Shown piece by piece: positions 9,190 to 17,657 of a DNA stretch of 64,000 nucleotides (position 1 is its first letter; each line of letters opens with the position of its first letter). The notes beneath the pieces were generated by a model that made no database searches, was not told the origin of the DNA, and worked only from the letters and a program-made list of their open reading frames with translations. The stretch is from JAPLKX01 sp035530195 (lineage in GTDB: Bacteria > Hydrogenedentota > Hydrogenedentia > Hydrogenedentales > SLHB01). The translations under genes and the position numbers were made by a program. The stretch covers positions 62,001 to 126,000 of the forward strand of contig DATKVG010000128.1 in the NCBI GenBank assembly GCA_035530195.1, read 5' to 3'.

Positions 9190-9233
9190 TTGCGGCTTCA
9201 TAGCCACATTAGTCCAGTATTCTATCCATGTAG

Positions 9234-12200
9234 CTACTTCCCTGCCGCTTCGGCGCAATCCAACATTTCGTTGCGGAAGGCGTTGTAGATTGTTTCGTTC
9301 ATACTGGCGTCGAAGACGTAGCGGGCCAAGCCGAGGCGGGCTTCTTCAACACTCTTGTCGATGAGTGCGGGCAGGCGCACTTCGATGAGCGTGCGGATGC
9401 GTTCGCGGACCGCGGCGTCGAGTTGGCCGTCTTCGAGCCGTTCGCGCAAGGCGGTGAGGATGCGGAAGTCTTCGAGCCCTTCGCGCACGGCCTCCCAGCG
9501 GCGGCTGGTGACCGGTTTGGTGCGGCCGGGGTAGACGAGCGCGTATTCGAACTGGGTGCGCGCCCACGGGTTATCGCCGATGTTGTAGCACCAGTAGCCG
9601 AGCCCCGTGGCGCCGTGCCGGAACGTATACAGGGGCGCGGCGAGGAACTGCGCCGCGATGTTGATGTTCTTGATGTTGGGGCCGACCGGCCGCGAATAGC
9701 CATAGCCGCAGTCGTACGACCAGAGCATCTTCCCGGAACGGCGGACCACGCCCATCGTTTCCGACGATTCGGCCAGCATGGAATTGGCGGGACACCAGAT
9801 GCCGATGTAGGGCGCCATCGCTTCGAACATCGCCAACTCGCCGCCGCCGTCTACGTAGAGCATGGCTTTGGGATCGGCGGCGCACAACATCTTGCCGAAG
9901 GCCACCATCGAATTGATTTGAACCCAACCATGGCCGCCCGGCTCATCGATGGGATAAAACGCGAAGTGGTCCGTATCAAACCCCTTTTCGGCCATGTGGG
10001 CGACCGTGGCCTTTACGAACGGGCCAAACTTGCGTTCATACTCCGGCGATCCCAAGTCGCCGGGAATGTTTGGGAGGCCGTTGAGCAGCACGACCACGTC
10101 GTTTCCGCGCAGCAAATCGATCTGCGCATCGAGGGCGGCAAAATCAACGCCATCGAGGGCGCCCGCCGCGTCGTATCGGGGAACGCCGTTTGGTAAGACG
10201 AACACGTTGTTGCCATGATCGAGCAGATCGGCAATGGCGCCCGTGTCATAGCGGGCCCACGCGCAAAGCCGAACGACGCCCGGCGGCGCCATTTCAAACG
10301 GGAGAATCGTCAACGCCACTTCGACAACGGTTTCATCAGGCGGCGCGTTTTGCGGGCTCTTGGGGCCGTCGAACACGCCCGCACCGGTGAGCGCCTGCAC
10401 GTTCAGGGTCACGGTATGATCGCCCGCGTCCAGGCCGGCCGTATCAATCGACACAAACACCTCCGCCGTGGCGAGCGGCGGAATAGTCAGCACGCCGGAT
10501 TCGTCCAACTCCGGCAGCGGGTCCCAGGAACGGTCTCCCTGCGAAGTGGCCACTTCCACCGATCGCAGCAGCGTTACCCGCGGGCCTTCGGCGTTGGGTT
10601 CCACAACCACCCGCGCTTGCAGCGCGGCATCGAGCATATTGAACAAACCCAGCGACACGGACTCGCGCTCGCCCATCGCAACGCGCCGCTTAATCGCCAC
10701 GGGAGTTGCCACCGCGGCCTGAGGCGTTTGTTGGTCCACGCGGCGGCTGTCCCACAAACCCATCTCAAACACGAGCAAACTGGCTCTTTCTCCCAGGCCT
10801 CGAGCGTTCGTAATGGCGTGGGCCGCCGCACGCGCGTGCCTCGCGCGATCATTCAACGCGGCGGTCTCGTCAAGGGCTTGCGCCTCCTGTTGAGGCCCTG
10901 CCGCAGCGGCGTCCTGTGCGGTTTTCACCTTCCCAAACAGTTCCGCGACCGTTTCCTTTTCATGGCGCAAGGCCGTCGCCGAACGGGGCCGGGCCAACGC
11001 GATTTCCTTCGCGGTTTTTTCGAGCGTCTCCAACGTTGTTGCTGTCAACGCGCGGTCGTTGGCGAACGGCTGGATGAAAACCGTCTTACGCCCTTCGGCC
11101 AGCGTCTTGTTGTCCGCGCCGCACAGTGTCCAGTCAAACGAATAGTAGCCCGGCAACGAGGCGGTTACGGGCAGTTCGAGCACCCCGGTGCCGCCCACCA
11201 CGCGGGAAACCGCCGATTGCCGCGATTCATCCGGTCGCACGCAGTGTGCCGCGGCCTTGAGCGGCGCTGCGCCCGGTTCCGGAACCACGATATCAAACCG
11301 AACCGGTTCATTAGCGTACAACTGGTCCGATGCGAGATTCACGGGCGTCATGCGCACCGACGTTGACTGGCTCAACCCAAACCATGCGCCATTCTTCTCG
11401 GCATTGGCCCGATACGCGTTCCAAGGGCTGGCGGCGTTTAGCGGCGCCGCCGTAGCGAACGCATATACCAACCCCGCCTCCCCACCCGTGATCGCCATCT
11501 CGAGCCCCGCCGATTCGGGATCGATTTCGCCAAACGCCGGAGTCACATTGATCGTGCGGTGGTTGAATTGATAATCAACCACAAACGCGCCCGCCTGGTC
11601 GAGCGCCTGCAAATGGCCGTCCTGCGTGCTGAATACATACTCGAACGCGCCGTCGTTATCGAGATCCACGACCGATCCCGCCGCCAGGCTGCGGCCCTGC
11701 ATGTCCATTTCCCAAATCATGGCCCCGTCTTCGTCGAACCGGTACAGCACGCCCAGTTGCGTAATCAGGAAAATGTCCGCCCGCCCGTCCTGGTCGAAAT
11801 CGCCCACCGAAACCGTCGCCGCGACGGGTCCGCGCACCGCATGCCGCCACAGGATGTTTCCCCCGGCGTCGAGACAGACCGCCTCGCTGTCGTTCGATCC
11901 CGCGGCAATGCGAACCTGCCCCGCCGATGCGCCAAACATCACCGGCGCGGACGTGCCCCAGGTCTGCGACGTCCCGCCGATGTTGGTTTCCCACAGCACG
12001 GCGCCGGTGTGATCGACCGCGGACACGTTGCCCAGATCGGTCACCACAACCAATTCCGGCTGGCCGTCCTTGTCCATATCGCCGACCGCCGGGCTCGAAG
12101 GCTTTCCGCTGACCTTGCCGGTTCCGACGGCCTGACCCGTAATCGCGTCGAAAGCCCAGATCGTGCCCGTTTCATCGCATTGAACCACCACGGACGCCCC

Positions 12201-12635
12201 ATCGAGCGCCGCCAGCGCGGCCACCGACCACGTAGCCGGACCATCCAGTTTGACGTCCCACACGACTTTCCCGGCGCCGTCCACGCACATCAGGAACCCA
12301 CCCATGTCCGCCGCATAGATCAGCGCCGGCTGCCCCGGCCGCGCCAACACCGTCGGGACCGTCATAAACCGCACATGGCCTTTCACGCGCCAAAGAATCT
12401 TGCCGCCAACGCCCACCGCAATGATTTCCTCGCGGCCCGCCGTAACGACTTCGCACACCCCGTCCCCATTGATATCCGCCACGGTCGCCCCGGCTTCCGT
12501 GAAAGTACCAACATCGACAACCCACAGCGGCCGCAACTCGATAAGCCCATCCGCGCACCACGGCGTCATAATCGCGCCAACGAGGACGACCATATGCCAA
12601 CCATTCAAATATCTTCTTCGGCCCTTCACTCGCAT
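9234..12635 (-). CDS. Large exported beta-propeller + DUF4091 protein
   Basis: 1133 residues with an N-terminal hydrophobic export segment (WHMVVLVGAIMTPWCADG). Residues ~40-400 contain FG-GAP/PQQ-like blades with Ca-binding-type motifs: DINGDG near 55, DMDKDG near 188, DFDQDG near 278 and DLDNDG near 325. The middle is beta-sandwich-like with an Ala/Glu-rich helical stretch (~550-640). The C-terminus is a DUF4091-type TIM-barrel end (GLGYWCYNIGDNPW, then PVTSRRWEAVREGLEDFRIL), a domain found in putative glycoside hydrolases. ATG 12635 is only 2 nt from GGAGG; GTG 12629, with an 8-nt spacer, may be the true start. A secreted glycan-binding or -cleaving role is an inference. Confidence 0.8.
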   Translation of the reverse strand: MRVKGRRRYLNGWHMVVLVGAIMTPWCADGLIELRPLWVVDVGTFTEAGATVADINGDGVCEVVTAGREEIIAVGVGGKILWRVKGHVRFMTVPTVLARPGQPALIYAADMGGFLMCVDGAGKVVWDVKLDGPATWSVAALAALDGASVVVQCDETGTIWAFDAITGQAVGTGKVSGKPSSPAVGDMDKDGQPELVVVTDLGNVSAVDHTGAVLWETNIGGTSQTWGTSAPVMFGASAGQVRIAAGSNDSEAVCLDAGGNILWRHAVRGPVAATVSVGDFDQDGRADIFLITQLGVLYRFDEDGAMIWEMDMQGRSLAAGSVVDLDNDGAFEYVFSTQDGHLQALDQAGAFVVDYQFNHRTINVTPAFGEIDPESAGLEMAITGGEAGLVYAFATAAPLNAASPWNAYRANAEKNGAWFGLSQSTSVRMTPVNLASDQLYANEPVRFDIVVPEPGAAPLKAAAHCVRPDESRQSAVSRVVGGTGVLELPVTASLPGYYSFDWTLCGADNKTLAEGRKTVFIQPFANDRALTATTLETLEKTAKEIALARPRSATALRHEKETVAELFGKVKTAQDAAAAGPQQEAQALDETAALNDRARHARAAAHAITNARGLGERASLLVFEMGLWDSRRVDQQTPQAAVATPVAIKRRVAMGERESVSLGLFNMLDAALQARVVVEPNAEGPRVTLLRSVEVATSQGDRSWDPLPELDESGVLTIPPLATAEVFVSIDTAGLDAGDHTVTLNVQALTGAGVFDGPKSPQNAPPDETVVEVALTILPFEMAPPGVVRLCAWARYDTGAIADLLDHGNNVFVLPNGVPRYDAAGALDGVDFAALDAQIDLLRGNDVVVLLNGLPNIPGDLGSPEYERKFGPFVKATVAHMAEKGFDTDHFAFYPIDEPGGHGWVQINSMVAFGKMLCAADPKAMLYVDGGGELAMFEAMAPYIGIWCPANSMLAESSETMGVVRRSGKMLWSYDCGYGYSRPVGPNIKNINIAAQFLAAPLYTFRHGATGLGYWCYNIGDNPWARTQFEYALVYPGRTKPVTSRRWEAVREGLEDFRILTALRERLEDGQLDAAVRERIRTLIEVRLPALIDKSVEEARLGLARYVFDASMNETIYNAFRNEMLDCAEAAGK

Positions 12636-13646
12636 GCCCTCCGTAGCCTTTTCTTCTTATTCCAGAAATGCCCTTGGCGTTGAAATGGCAATATTCCCGC
12701 TCAGCGCCGAACACCGCGCCGACAACTTCAAAACATCTTATGCCGTCGACGCTGTCCGCCTCAAGATAACTGCCCTCACAAAAGGATGAAACCATCAAAG
12801 GTCACGCGACACCTTGCGCGGCCACTGTTTTCGACGCCTGCGGTTTCGCGCCTTGATTGCGCAGGAGGTCAGGCGGGAGGGATGTCCTATGGCGCGGGGA
12901 GGACGGTACAGGGCGCTCCTGCCCATTGCGGTGCTGCCAATTTCAGAATAGCCTTCCCCTCACAATTCTTCGCATAATCATTGGTATTAGCTGCCATTTT
13001 GCCAGTTGAATACCCCTTGTTTCACACGAAATGACCCCTTTTGCCCGGTCGAGACGCGTGGAAAATGGCAACCAGGAAAACTATCTAAACTGACAAGTCG
13101 CCTGATAGTAGTATGAAAACAGATCCTTTTTATTTGCTGACTTTTCCTGAGTTCGTGAGTGCCAGATTCATAGGCTTTTGAGTCGCTGAGGGCCAGGGCG
13201 TTCCCAACGACATGGACACGGCCGGACTACCGAAGGTTTTCTGGGGCTCAAACGAGCCAAGGCCGGACGAGATTCCTCTACGCGGAACCGTCCAAGGGCT
13301 TAATCCCGATGGGTGCCTGATGCGTGTTCAACACGAGACCGAACGAACGAGAACGAGGTCGTGTATTCGGCAACCGCAACGGACACGGAGAAACACACCA
13401 TGTTATGCGGAAAAGACCAGGAGGAAGAGGCTTTAGAATGGAAGAGGACCATTCCAAGCCGAGACGCCAAATCCGAGGCCGGCGTGCCAGCGTTCGGAAC
13501 ACAATACCGGATGGCGGATAGGAGAGTTTTGCCTCTTGACACAGGGCCGCCTAATGGGTGCTGCGTCTCTCGAGCCGGTCTCCGGATACCCATTTCCCTG
13601 CCCTCCTGCCATAAGGCTCCCATATGGCTGCTGACCGGGTTGCCAT
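12636..13646. other. Gene-poor spacer of about 1 kb
   Basis: I find no reading frame with recognisable protein features on either strand. Between about 13190 and 13500 several overlapping Arg/Glu-rich frames arise from short repetitive words around 13330-13360 (variants of CGAAC/GAACGAG). The stretch leads into a transposase remnant, so it may be decayed mobile DNA. Confidence 0.5.
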
Positions 13647-14108
13647 ATGGCAAGATGGGTAGGGGTGGGTCAATTGTCAGCCCAGGGTTGCGGCCCGGGC
13701 CGTACGCTATTGCTCGCCGTCGGGACCCAAGCCGACACCCAACAACCCATCGCCACCTATCGGCGCCTTACCCAAATCGAAGAGGCCTTCAAGAACATGA
13801 AAAACGTCGACTTCCTGCGCTGGCAACCCGCCTATCACTGGACCGAGCAAAAACTAAACGGCCACGGCTTTTATTGCGTTCTCGCGCTTCTGCTTGTCAC
13901 GCTCGCCCGAAAGCTCGCATGCCAAGCGGGCCTCGACCTGACTGTGCACGCTCTCCTCGAAGAACTCACCGCCATCCGCGAAGTCGCCGTTATCTATCCC
14001 CAAAGCACTCTGGCCCACCCCAAAGACCACATCCCCCTCAGCCGTATGTCTTCCACCCAGCGCAAGCTCGCCGACGCCCTCGATATCGCTACCGCGCTAA
14101 AAGCGTAA
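13647..14108 (+). pseudogene. IS1634/IS4-type transposase, C-terminal remnant
   Basis: Only the C-terminal part of a DDE transposase is present. ATYRRLTQIEEAFKNMKNVD contains the catalytic Glu region (Y-x(2)-R-x(2)-IE-x(2)-F), followed by the WQPAYHWTEQKLNGHGFYCV segment typical of IS1634-family elements. The N-terminal two thirds with the two catalytic Asp residues are missing: upstream, the same frame has unrelated sequence (GVGQLSAQGCGPGRTL). No terminal inverted repeats could be matched. It ends with a normal stop (ATALKA), so this is a 5'-truncated, inactive copy. Confidence 0.75.
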
Positions 14109-14261
14109 TACCTCCTCCACCCCGTAAGCCCGTGCAGCTATATCCCTTAATCGCTATCTCGCGGCATAACACGTAAACTCAGGCTAGCTGATTTGACCGT
14201 CGTCGATTACGGCCACCATCGTCCTTACAGGCCAGTCGTAGGAACCGGCTGCTCGTGAAGA

Positions 14262-14879
14262 TTAACGACGACGCCCGCCGTAACCGCCCATACCGCCCAT
14301 ACCGCCGCTCATGCCCCTCCCGGCCACGTCTTGGGACGTGATAACGCGCACGTTACGAAGCCGCTGCATTTTCTGGGCTTCTCTTTGTTGGCGCAGCTGG
14401 GCGATCTGCGCGTTTTTCTGTATCTCAAACATGCGTTGCTGGTAGGCAACAGGATTGTAATTGGTGTTCGAGGACGACGAGACGGAAGGCGCCGGCGCGT
14501 CGTATTCCCGCTCGACCTTCCCGATAGGTTTCAAGGGCGTTCCCGGCTCGAACGGTTCGGCCGCGGACTGGCCTAAAGGATCGGCCGCTTTCACGGGCGC
14601 AGGTTCAGGCAATCCCCGCCGTTCCGCATTCTTTTTCTGCCACCGGCGATACAGACCGCTTCTGGCTTCCCGGTCTTGGATGATGTCGACGCCCGATGCC
14701 TGGTCCAGCGGGACGTTGAGGATGGTTCCGTCCTCGGGGTTGCTCACATAATACATTGTGGCACCTTGAGTTACATAGACGTCGGTGTAGGTCGTCTCGC
14801 CAACCGTGATGGTGTCGGCCGCAGCCAGGCACGAAACAAAAATCAGGCACAAGCCTAGCACGTTTCTGCGCATCTTCAT
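14262..14879 (-). CDS. Exported protein with Gly-rich tail, unknown function
   Basis: 205 residues from ATG 14879, chosen because AAGGAGG lies 5 nt upstream; a TTG five codons earlier is less likely. The signal peptide is MRRNVLGLCLIFVSCLAAAD. A short beta module follows (TITVGETTYTDVYVTQGATM, then YYVSNPEDGTILNVPLDQAS) with the same layout as the exported fragment at 1-278. A charged Ala/Gln/Arg-rich middle (YQQRMFEIQKNAQIAQLRQQ, coiled-coil-like) and a GMSGGMGGMGGYGGRRR tail complete the protein. I do not recognise the family; an envelope structural or nucleic-acid-sticky role would be speculation. Confidence 0.75.
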   Translation of the reverse strand: MKMRRNVLGLCLIFVSCLAAADTITVGETTYTDVYVTQGATMYYVSNPEDGTILNVPLDQASGVDIIQDREARSGLYRRWQKKNAERRGLPEPAPVKAADPLGQSAAEPFEPGTPLKPIGKVEREYDAPAPSVSSSSNTNYNPVAYQQRMFEIQKNAQIAQLRQQREAQKMQRLRNVRVITSQDVAGRGMSGGMGGMGGYGGRRR

Positions 14880-15045
14880 TACGCCCTCCTTCAACCGGCT
14901 TTCCCGACTAAAAGCAGAGCAACCAACGACTTACGCCCGTACGGGGTTGAGCGCAAAAATACAAACCGGCCCACCCCCGAAACAACTGTTCAGAATAATT
15001 ATACTACATCTTGTGAAAAACGCGCAATACGATAAAAAAATTCTT

Positions 15046-16038
15046 TTAGCCGTGGCTAAACTGGCGGTCGATGGTGAGGAAAAACCGCAGGGTCTGTTCT
15101 TCGGCCCAGAACCGCGGCCGGAACACTGACCCATAGACAAAACCGGCGTGGCCGCCTTTGGGCATGAACAGCGGGAAGATGTACGCGGATTGGTGGGCGC
15201 ATTCCCTGGGGAACGTGGTTCGTTGGATGAACGGGTCGTCCTCGGCTGAGACCAGGAGGAGCGGGCGGCGGACATTGTCGAGGAACTGGCCGCATGACGA
15301 CTGCTGCCAGTAATCGGTGGCATCCCGGAACCCGTGGAGGGGCGCCGTGGCCAGCGTGTCAAACTGCTCGAAGGTGGTGGATCTTAAAACCCTTTCCATG
15401 TCAATGAGGCCCGGAAACTGACGGTCCTTGAGGATGGCTTTTTTCTTGAGGGTCCGCAGGAATTTGATCCGGTACGGCCGCATGACCGGCCGGTCCATGT
15501 ATGGCGCCGACACGGGGAGGTTGTACGGCGAACTGATCGCCGCGCCGCCCGCAACCGCTGCCGGCAAGTCGTCCCCCGACTGGCCGAACCACTTCGCCAA
15601 AACATTCCCGCCAAGCGAGTAGCCCACCACATAAAGCCGGCCCGGCCGTTCCTCGAGGATTCTCCGGGCGACGAAATCGACGTCCGACGTTTCGCCCATG
15701 TGGTACATGCGCCTGCCCCGGTTGATTTCCGACCCGCACGACCGGTGTTCCATCGTGATGGCGGTCCAGCCGATGTCGCCAATGGCGCGGTGCATCCCGG
15801 CGATGTAGCGGCTCTTGAACGAGCCTTCAAGCCCGTGCAGGAGAAGCACCGTCGGCGCCCCGGCCCGCCCCGGCTGAACCCACGTGTCCACAAAATCCCC
15901 GTCCCGCGTGTCCACCCGGATTCCTTCAACCGGCGGCAGCGCCCGCCGTTTACGGAACAACGCCGGCCATACCGTCTGCGCGTGCGCCCCCGGCAACCAC
16001 CAAGCCGGCCGGAACGGATGCCGCTCCAACTCCGCCAT
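15046..16038 (-). CDS. YheT-family alpha/beta hydrolase
   Basis: 330 residues from ATG 16038. The YheT/UPF0017 pattern is complete: PGAHAQTVWPALFRKRR near the start, LLLHGLEGSFKSRYIAG (oxyanion loop), the nucleophile elbow GYSLGGNVLAKW (Ser near 138), an acid in SAEDDPFIQ (~266) and His in PKGGHAGF (~293). Family members act on acyl esters; the physiological substrate is unknown. The frame is open to a GTG at 16131 with in-frame ATGs at 16086 and 16065, but the 16038 start places the conserved HAQT about 18 residues in, as in E. coli YheT. Transcribed alone. Confidence 0.85.
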   Translation of the reverse strand: MAELERHPFRPAWWLPGAHAQTVWPALFRKRRALPPVEGIRVDTRDGDFVDTWVQPGRAGAPTVLLLHGLEGSFKSRYIAGMHRAIGDIGWTAITMEHRSCGSEINRGRRMYHMGETSDVDFVARRILEERPGRLYVVGYSLGGNVLAKWFGQSGDDLPAAVAGGAAISSPYNLPVSAPYMDRPVMRPYRIKFLRTLKKKAILKDRQFPGLIDMERVLRSTTFEQFDTLATAPLHGFRDATDYWQQSSCGQFLDNVRRPLLLVSAEDDPFIQRTTFPRECAHQSAYIFPLFMPKGGHAGFVYGSVFRPRFWAEEQTLRFFLTIDRQFSHG

Positions 16039-16157
16039 GACAATCTCTTTTAGTCCTTCACCCATCAATGCGCCTATGGATTGCATTTTTCTAAAGAAAC
16101 TACGTGAGACAATTGGGTTCCTGTCTACCACCCTACCCCATACCCCAAACCCGACTC

Positions 16158-17594
16158 TCAGAGTTCCTGAAGCCGGATGTTCTTGAACCGCACCTCGGAG
16201 TGGTCATCGTGGTTTTGCAGGCCGATATAGCCTTTTGCGACGCGGTCGAGCTCGGCGTCGACGACTTTCTCGCCGTTCATCTCGATGGTGATCTGTTTGC
16301 CCCAGGCGATGATAGTGACGGCGTTGAACTGGCCCGCGGGCCGCACAAGGTTTTTGGACGGCGCGACGACGTCGTAGATGGCGCCCGCTCCGCCCTTAGA
16401 GGGTTCTTGCCCGGCGAAATCGACGATCTGCATCTCGTATCCGGTGAACGCCGGGTTTTTCGCCTCGGCCGACCGGAAGAATACGCCGCTGTTGCCGCCC
16501 GCGTTGATGGCGTACTGGAGTTCGAGCCGGAAGTCGGCGTACTGCGCGTTGGTCCGCAGCCACGACCCGGTCTTCTCGGGGTTGGTCGACCAGTCTTTCC
16601 CGTTGCGCCCGATCAGCACCCCGTTCTCGACAACCCAATCCCCCCCGCCGATGGCCGTCCACCCGTCGAGGTCTTTGCCGTTGAAGATCGGCTGGACTTT
16701 TTCCTGCTCGGCAAAAATGGCCCGGAGCAGGTCGCGCGTCTTGAGGATGCCGTCCGCTTCGTTTTCCTGGCCTTTGGGCGACGACTCGACCCCGACGTAG
16801 CCGGTGTACGAGCCGTCGCGCACGATGCGCATCATCCGTCTGAAATCGGTTTCCGCGCACTCGCCGTTCGCCGCGAAAGCCATCGATTTTGCGCTGACGC
16901 CTTTTGCGTAGGGCATGAACGCCTCGACGGCGTCATACCGGTTGACGTCATCGGGGAAATTGCCGAAATCCGGCAGCGTGCCGAAGTTGGGCTTGTTGAC
17001 CGCCTGCATGACCGACACCAGCCATGCCGGGTCCGACGATGGCCCGCCGTGGTTTTCGATCACGAGATTGAGATTGCGTCCCGCGGCATAATCCGCCAGC
17101 GTCGAGCAACTCTCGACGATCCGGCCCCGCATCTCATCCGGGGACCCGTCGCCCCGGGCGTTGACGCGGACGGTTTTGCACCCCAGGAACGCGGCGGCAT
17201 CGAGCCAGGGGTAGGTTTTCTCAACCGCCTTCGCGCGCTGCGCATCGTCGCCGGCTGCCAGCGCGCCGTTCGTATCGAGCATCAGCAGGCCTATCGAGAC
17301 CCCGGCGTCTTCGGCCACCTTCTTCAATTCCGCGAGGTAGGCTTGGTCCTTGGCCTTGTTCGCGAAAAACTGGTCAACAAGCTCGACGCAATCGATATCG
17401 TAGACCTCCCGCGCCACCCTCGGGAAATCGAGGTTCGACAGTTTCTTCGCCCGGATGGTCTGGTTCAGCGACCATTCAGCCAGCGAAATCTTGAACGGGC
17501 TTTGGGATTGGGCGGACACGGTGCGGTTGCGGCTTGTCGCCAGAGGCGAGAGAGCCGCGGCCATCGAGACAGCAAGAAACGCGCGGCGGCGCAT
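16158..17594 (-). CDS. Exported TIM-barrel (AP_endonuc_2) + DUF1080 fusion
   Basis: 478 residues. A twin-Arg-like export signal (MRRRAFLAVSMAAALSP) is followed by a xylose-isomerase-like TIM barrel (~30-270; metal-ligand-like motifs VIENHGGPSSDP, DFGNFPDD and VGVESSPKG) and then a DUF1080/LamG-type beta-sandwich (~285-478; IFNGKDLDGWTAIGGGDWVV, NSGVFFRS, GYEMQIVD, VRFKNIRLQEL). DUF1080 proteins include 3-keto-disaccharide hydrolases. A fused sugar isomerase/epimerase plus hydrolase would process keto-sugars outside the cytoplasm (inference). The gene lies 63 bp after the sugar isomerase-like gene, with a repeat array and an AAGGAG site in the gap; probably one operon. Confidence 0.85.
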   Translation of the reverse strand: MRRRAFLAVSMAAALSPLATSRNRTVSAQSQSPFKISLAEWSLNQTIRAKKLSNLDFPRVAREVYDIDCVELVDQFFANKAKDQAYLAELKKVAEDAGVSIGLLMLDTNGALAAGDDAQRAKAVEKTYPWLDAAAFLGCKTVRVNARGDGSPDEMRGRIVESCSTLADYAAGRNLNLVIENHGGPSSDPAWLVSVMQAVNKPNFGTLPDFGNFPDDVNRYDAVEAFMPYAKGVSAKSMAFAANGECAETDFRRMMRIVRDGSYTGYVGVESSPKGQENEADGILKTRDLLRAIFAEQEKVQPIFNGKDLDGWTAIGGGDWVVENGVLIGRNGKDWSTNPEKTGSWLRTNAQYADFRLELQYAINAGGNSGVFFRSAEAKNPAFTGYEMQIVDFAGQEPSKGGAGAIYDVVAPSKNLVRPAGQFNAVTIIAWGKQITIEMNGEKVVDAELDRVAKGYIGLQNHDDHSEVRFKNIRLQEL

Positions 17595-17616
17595 GTCAGG
17601 TGATACTCCTTTACTT

Positions 17617-17656
17617 GATCGGTCGGATCGGTCGGATCAGACGGATCGGACCGATC
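17617..17656. repeat. 9-bp-period tandem array, GATCGGTCG type
   Basis: GATCGGTCG (twice), GATCAGACG and GATCGGACC, then GATC. The array fills most of the 63-bp gap between the sugar isomerase-like stop and the next gene's ribosome site. The unit is the same 9-mer as at 2636-2680, in opposite orientation. Confidence 0.9.
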
Positions 17657-17657
17657 T

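Noticed and set aside
12786..12977. 63-residue plus-strand frame in the gene-poor spacer
   Set aside because: No ribosome site, no hydrophobic or domain pattern, likely chance.
13327..13363. Possible short-period repeat with CGAAC/GAACGAG words
   Set aside because: Periodicity is too irregular to call; not grouped with the 9-bp arrays.
13313..14176. 287-residue frame overlapping the transposase remnant
   Set aside because: Different frame from the IS1634-like signature; low-complexity Arg/Pro/His content.
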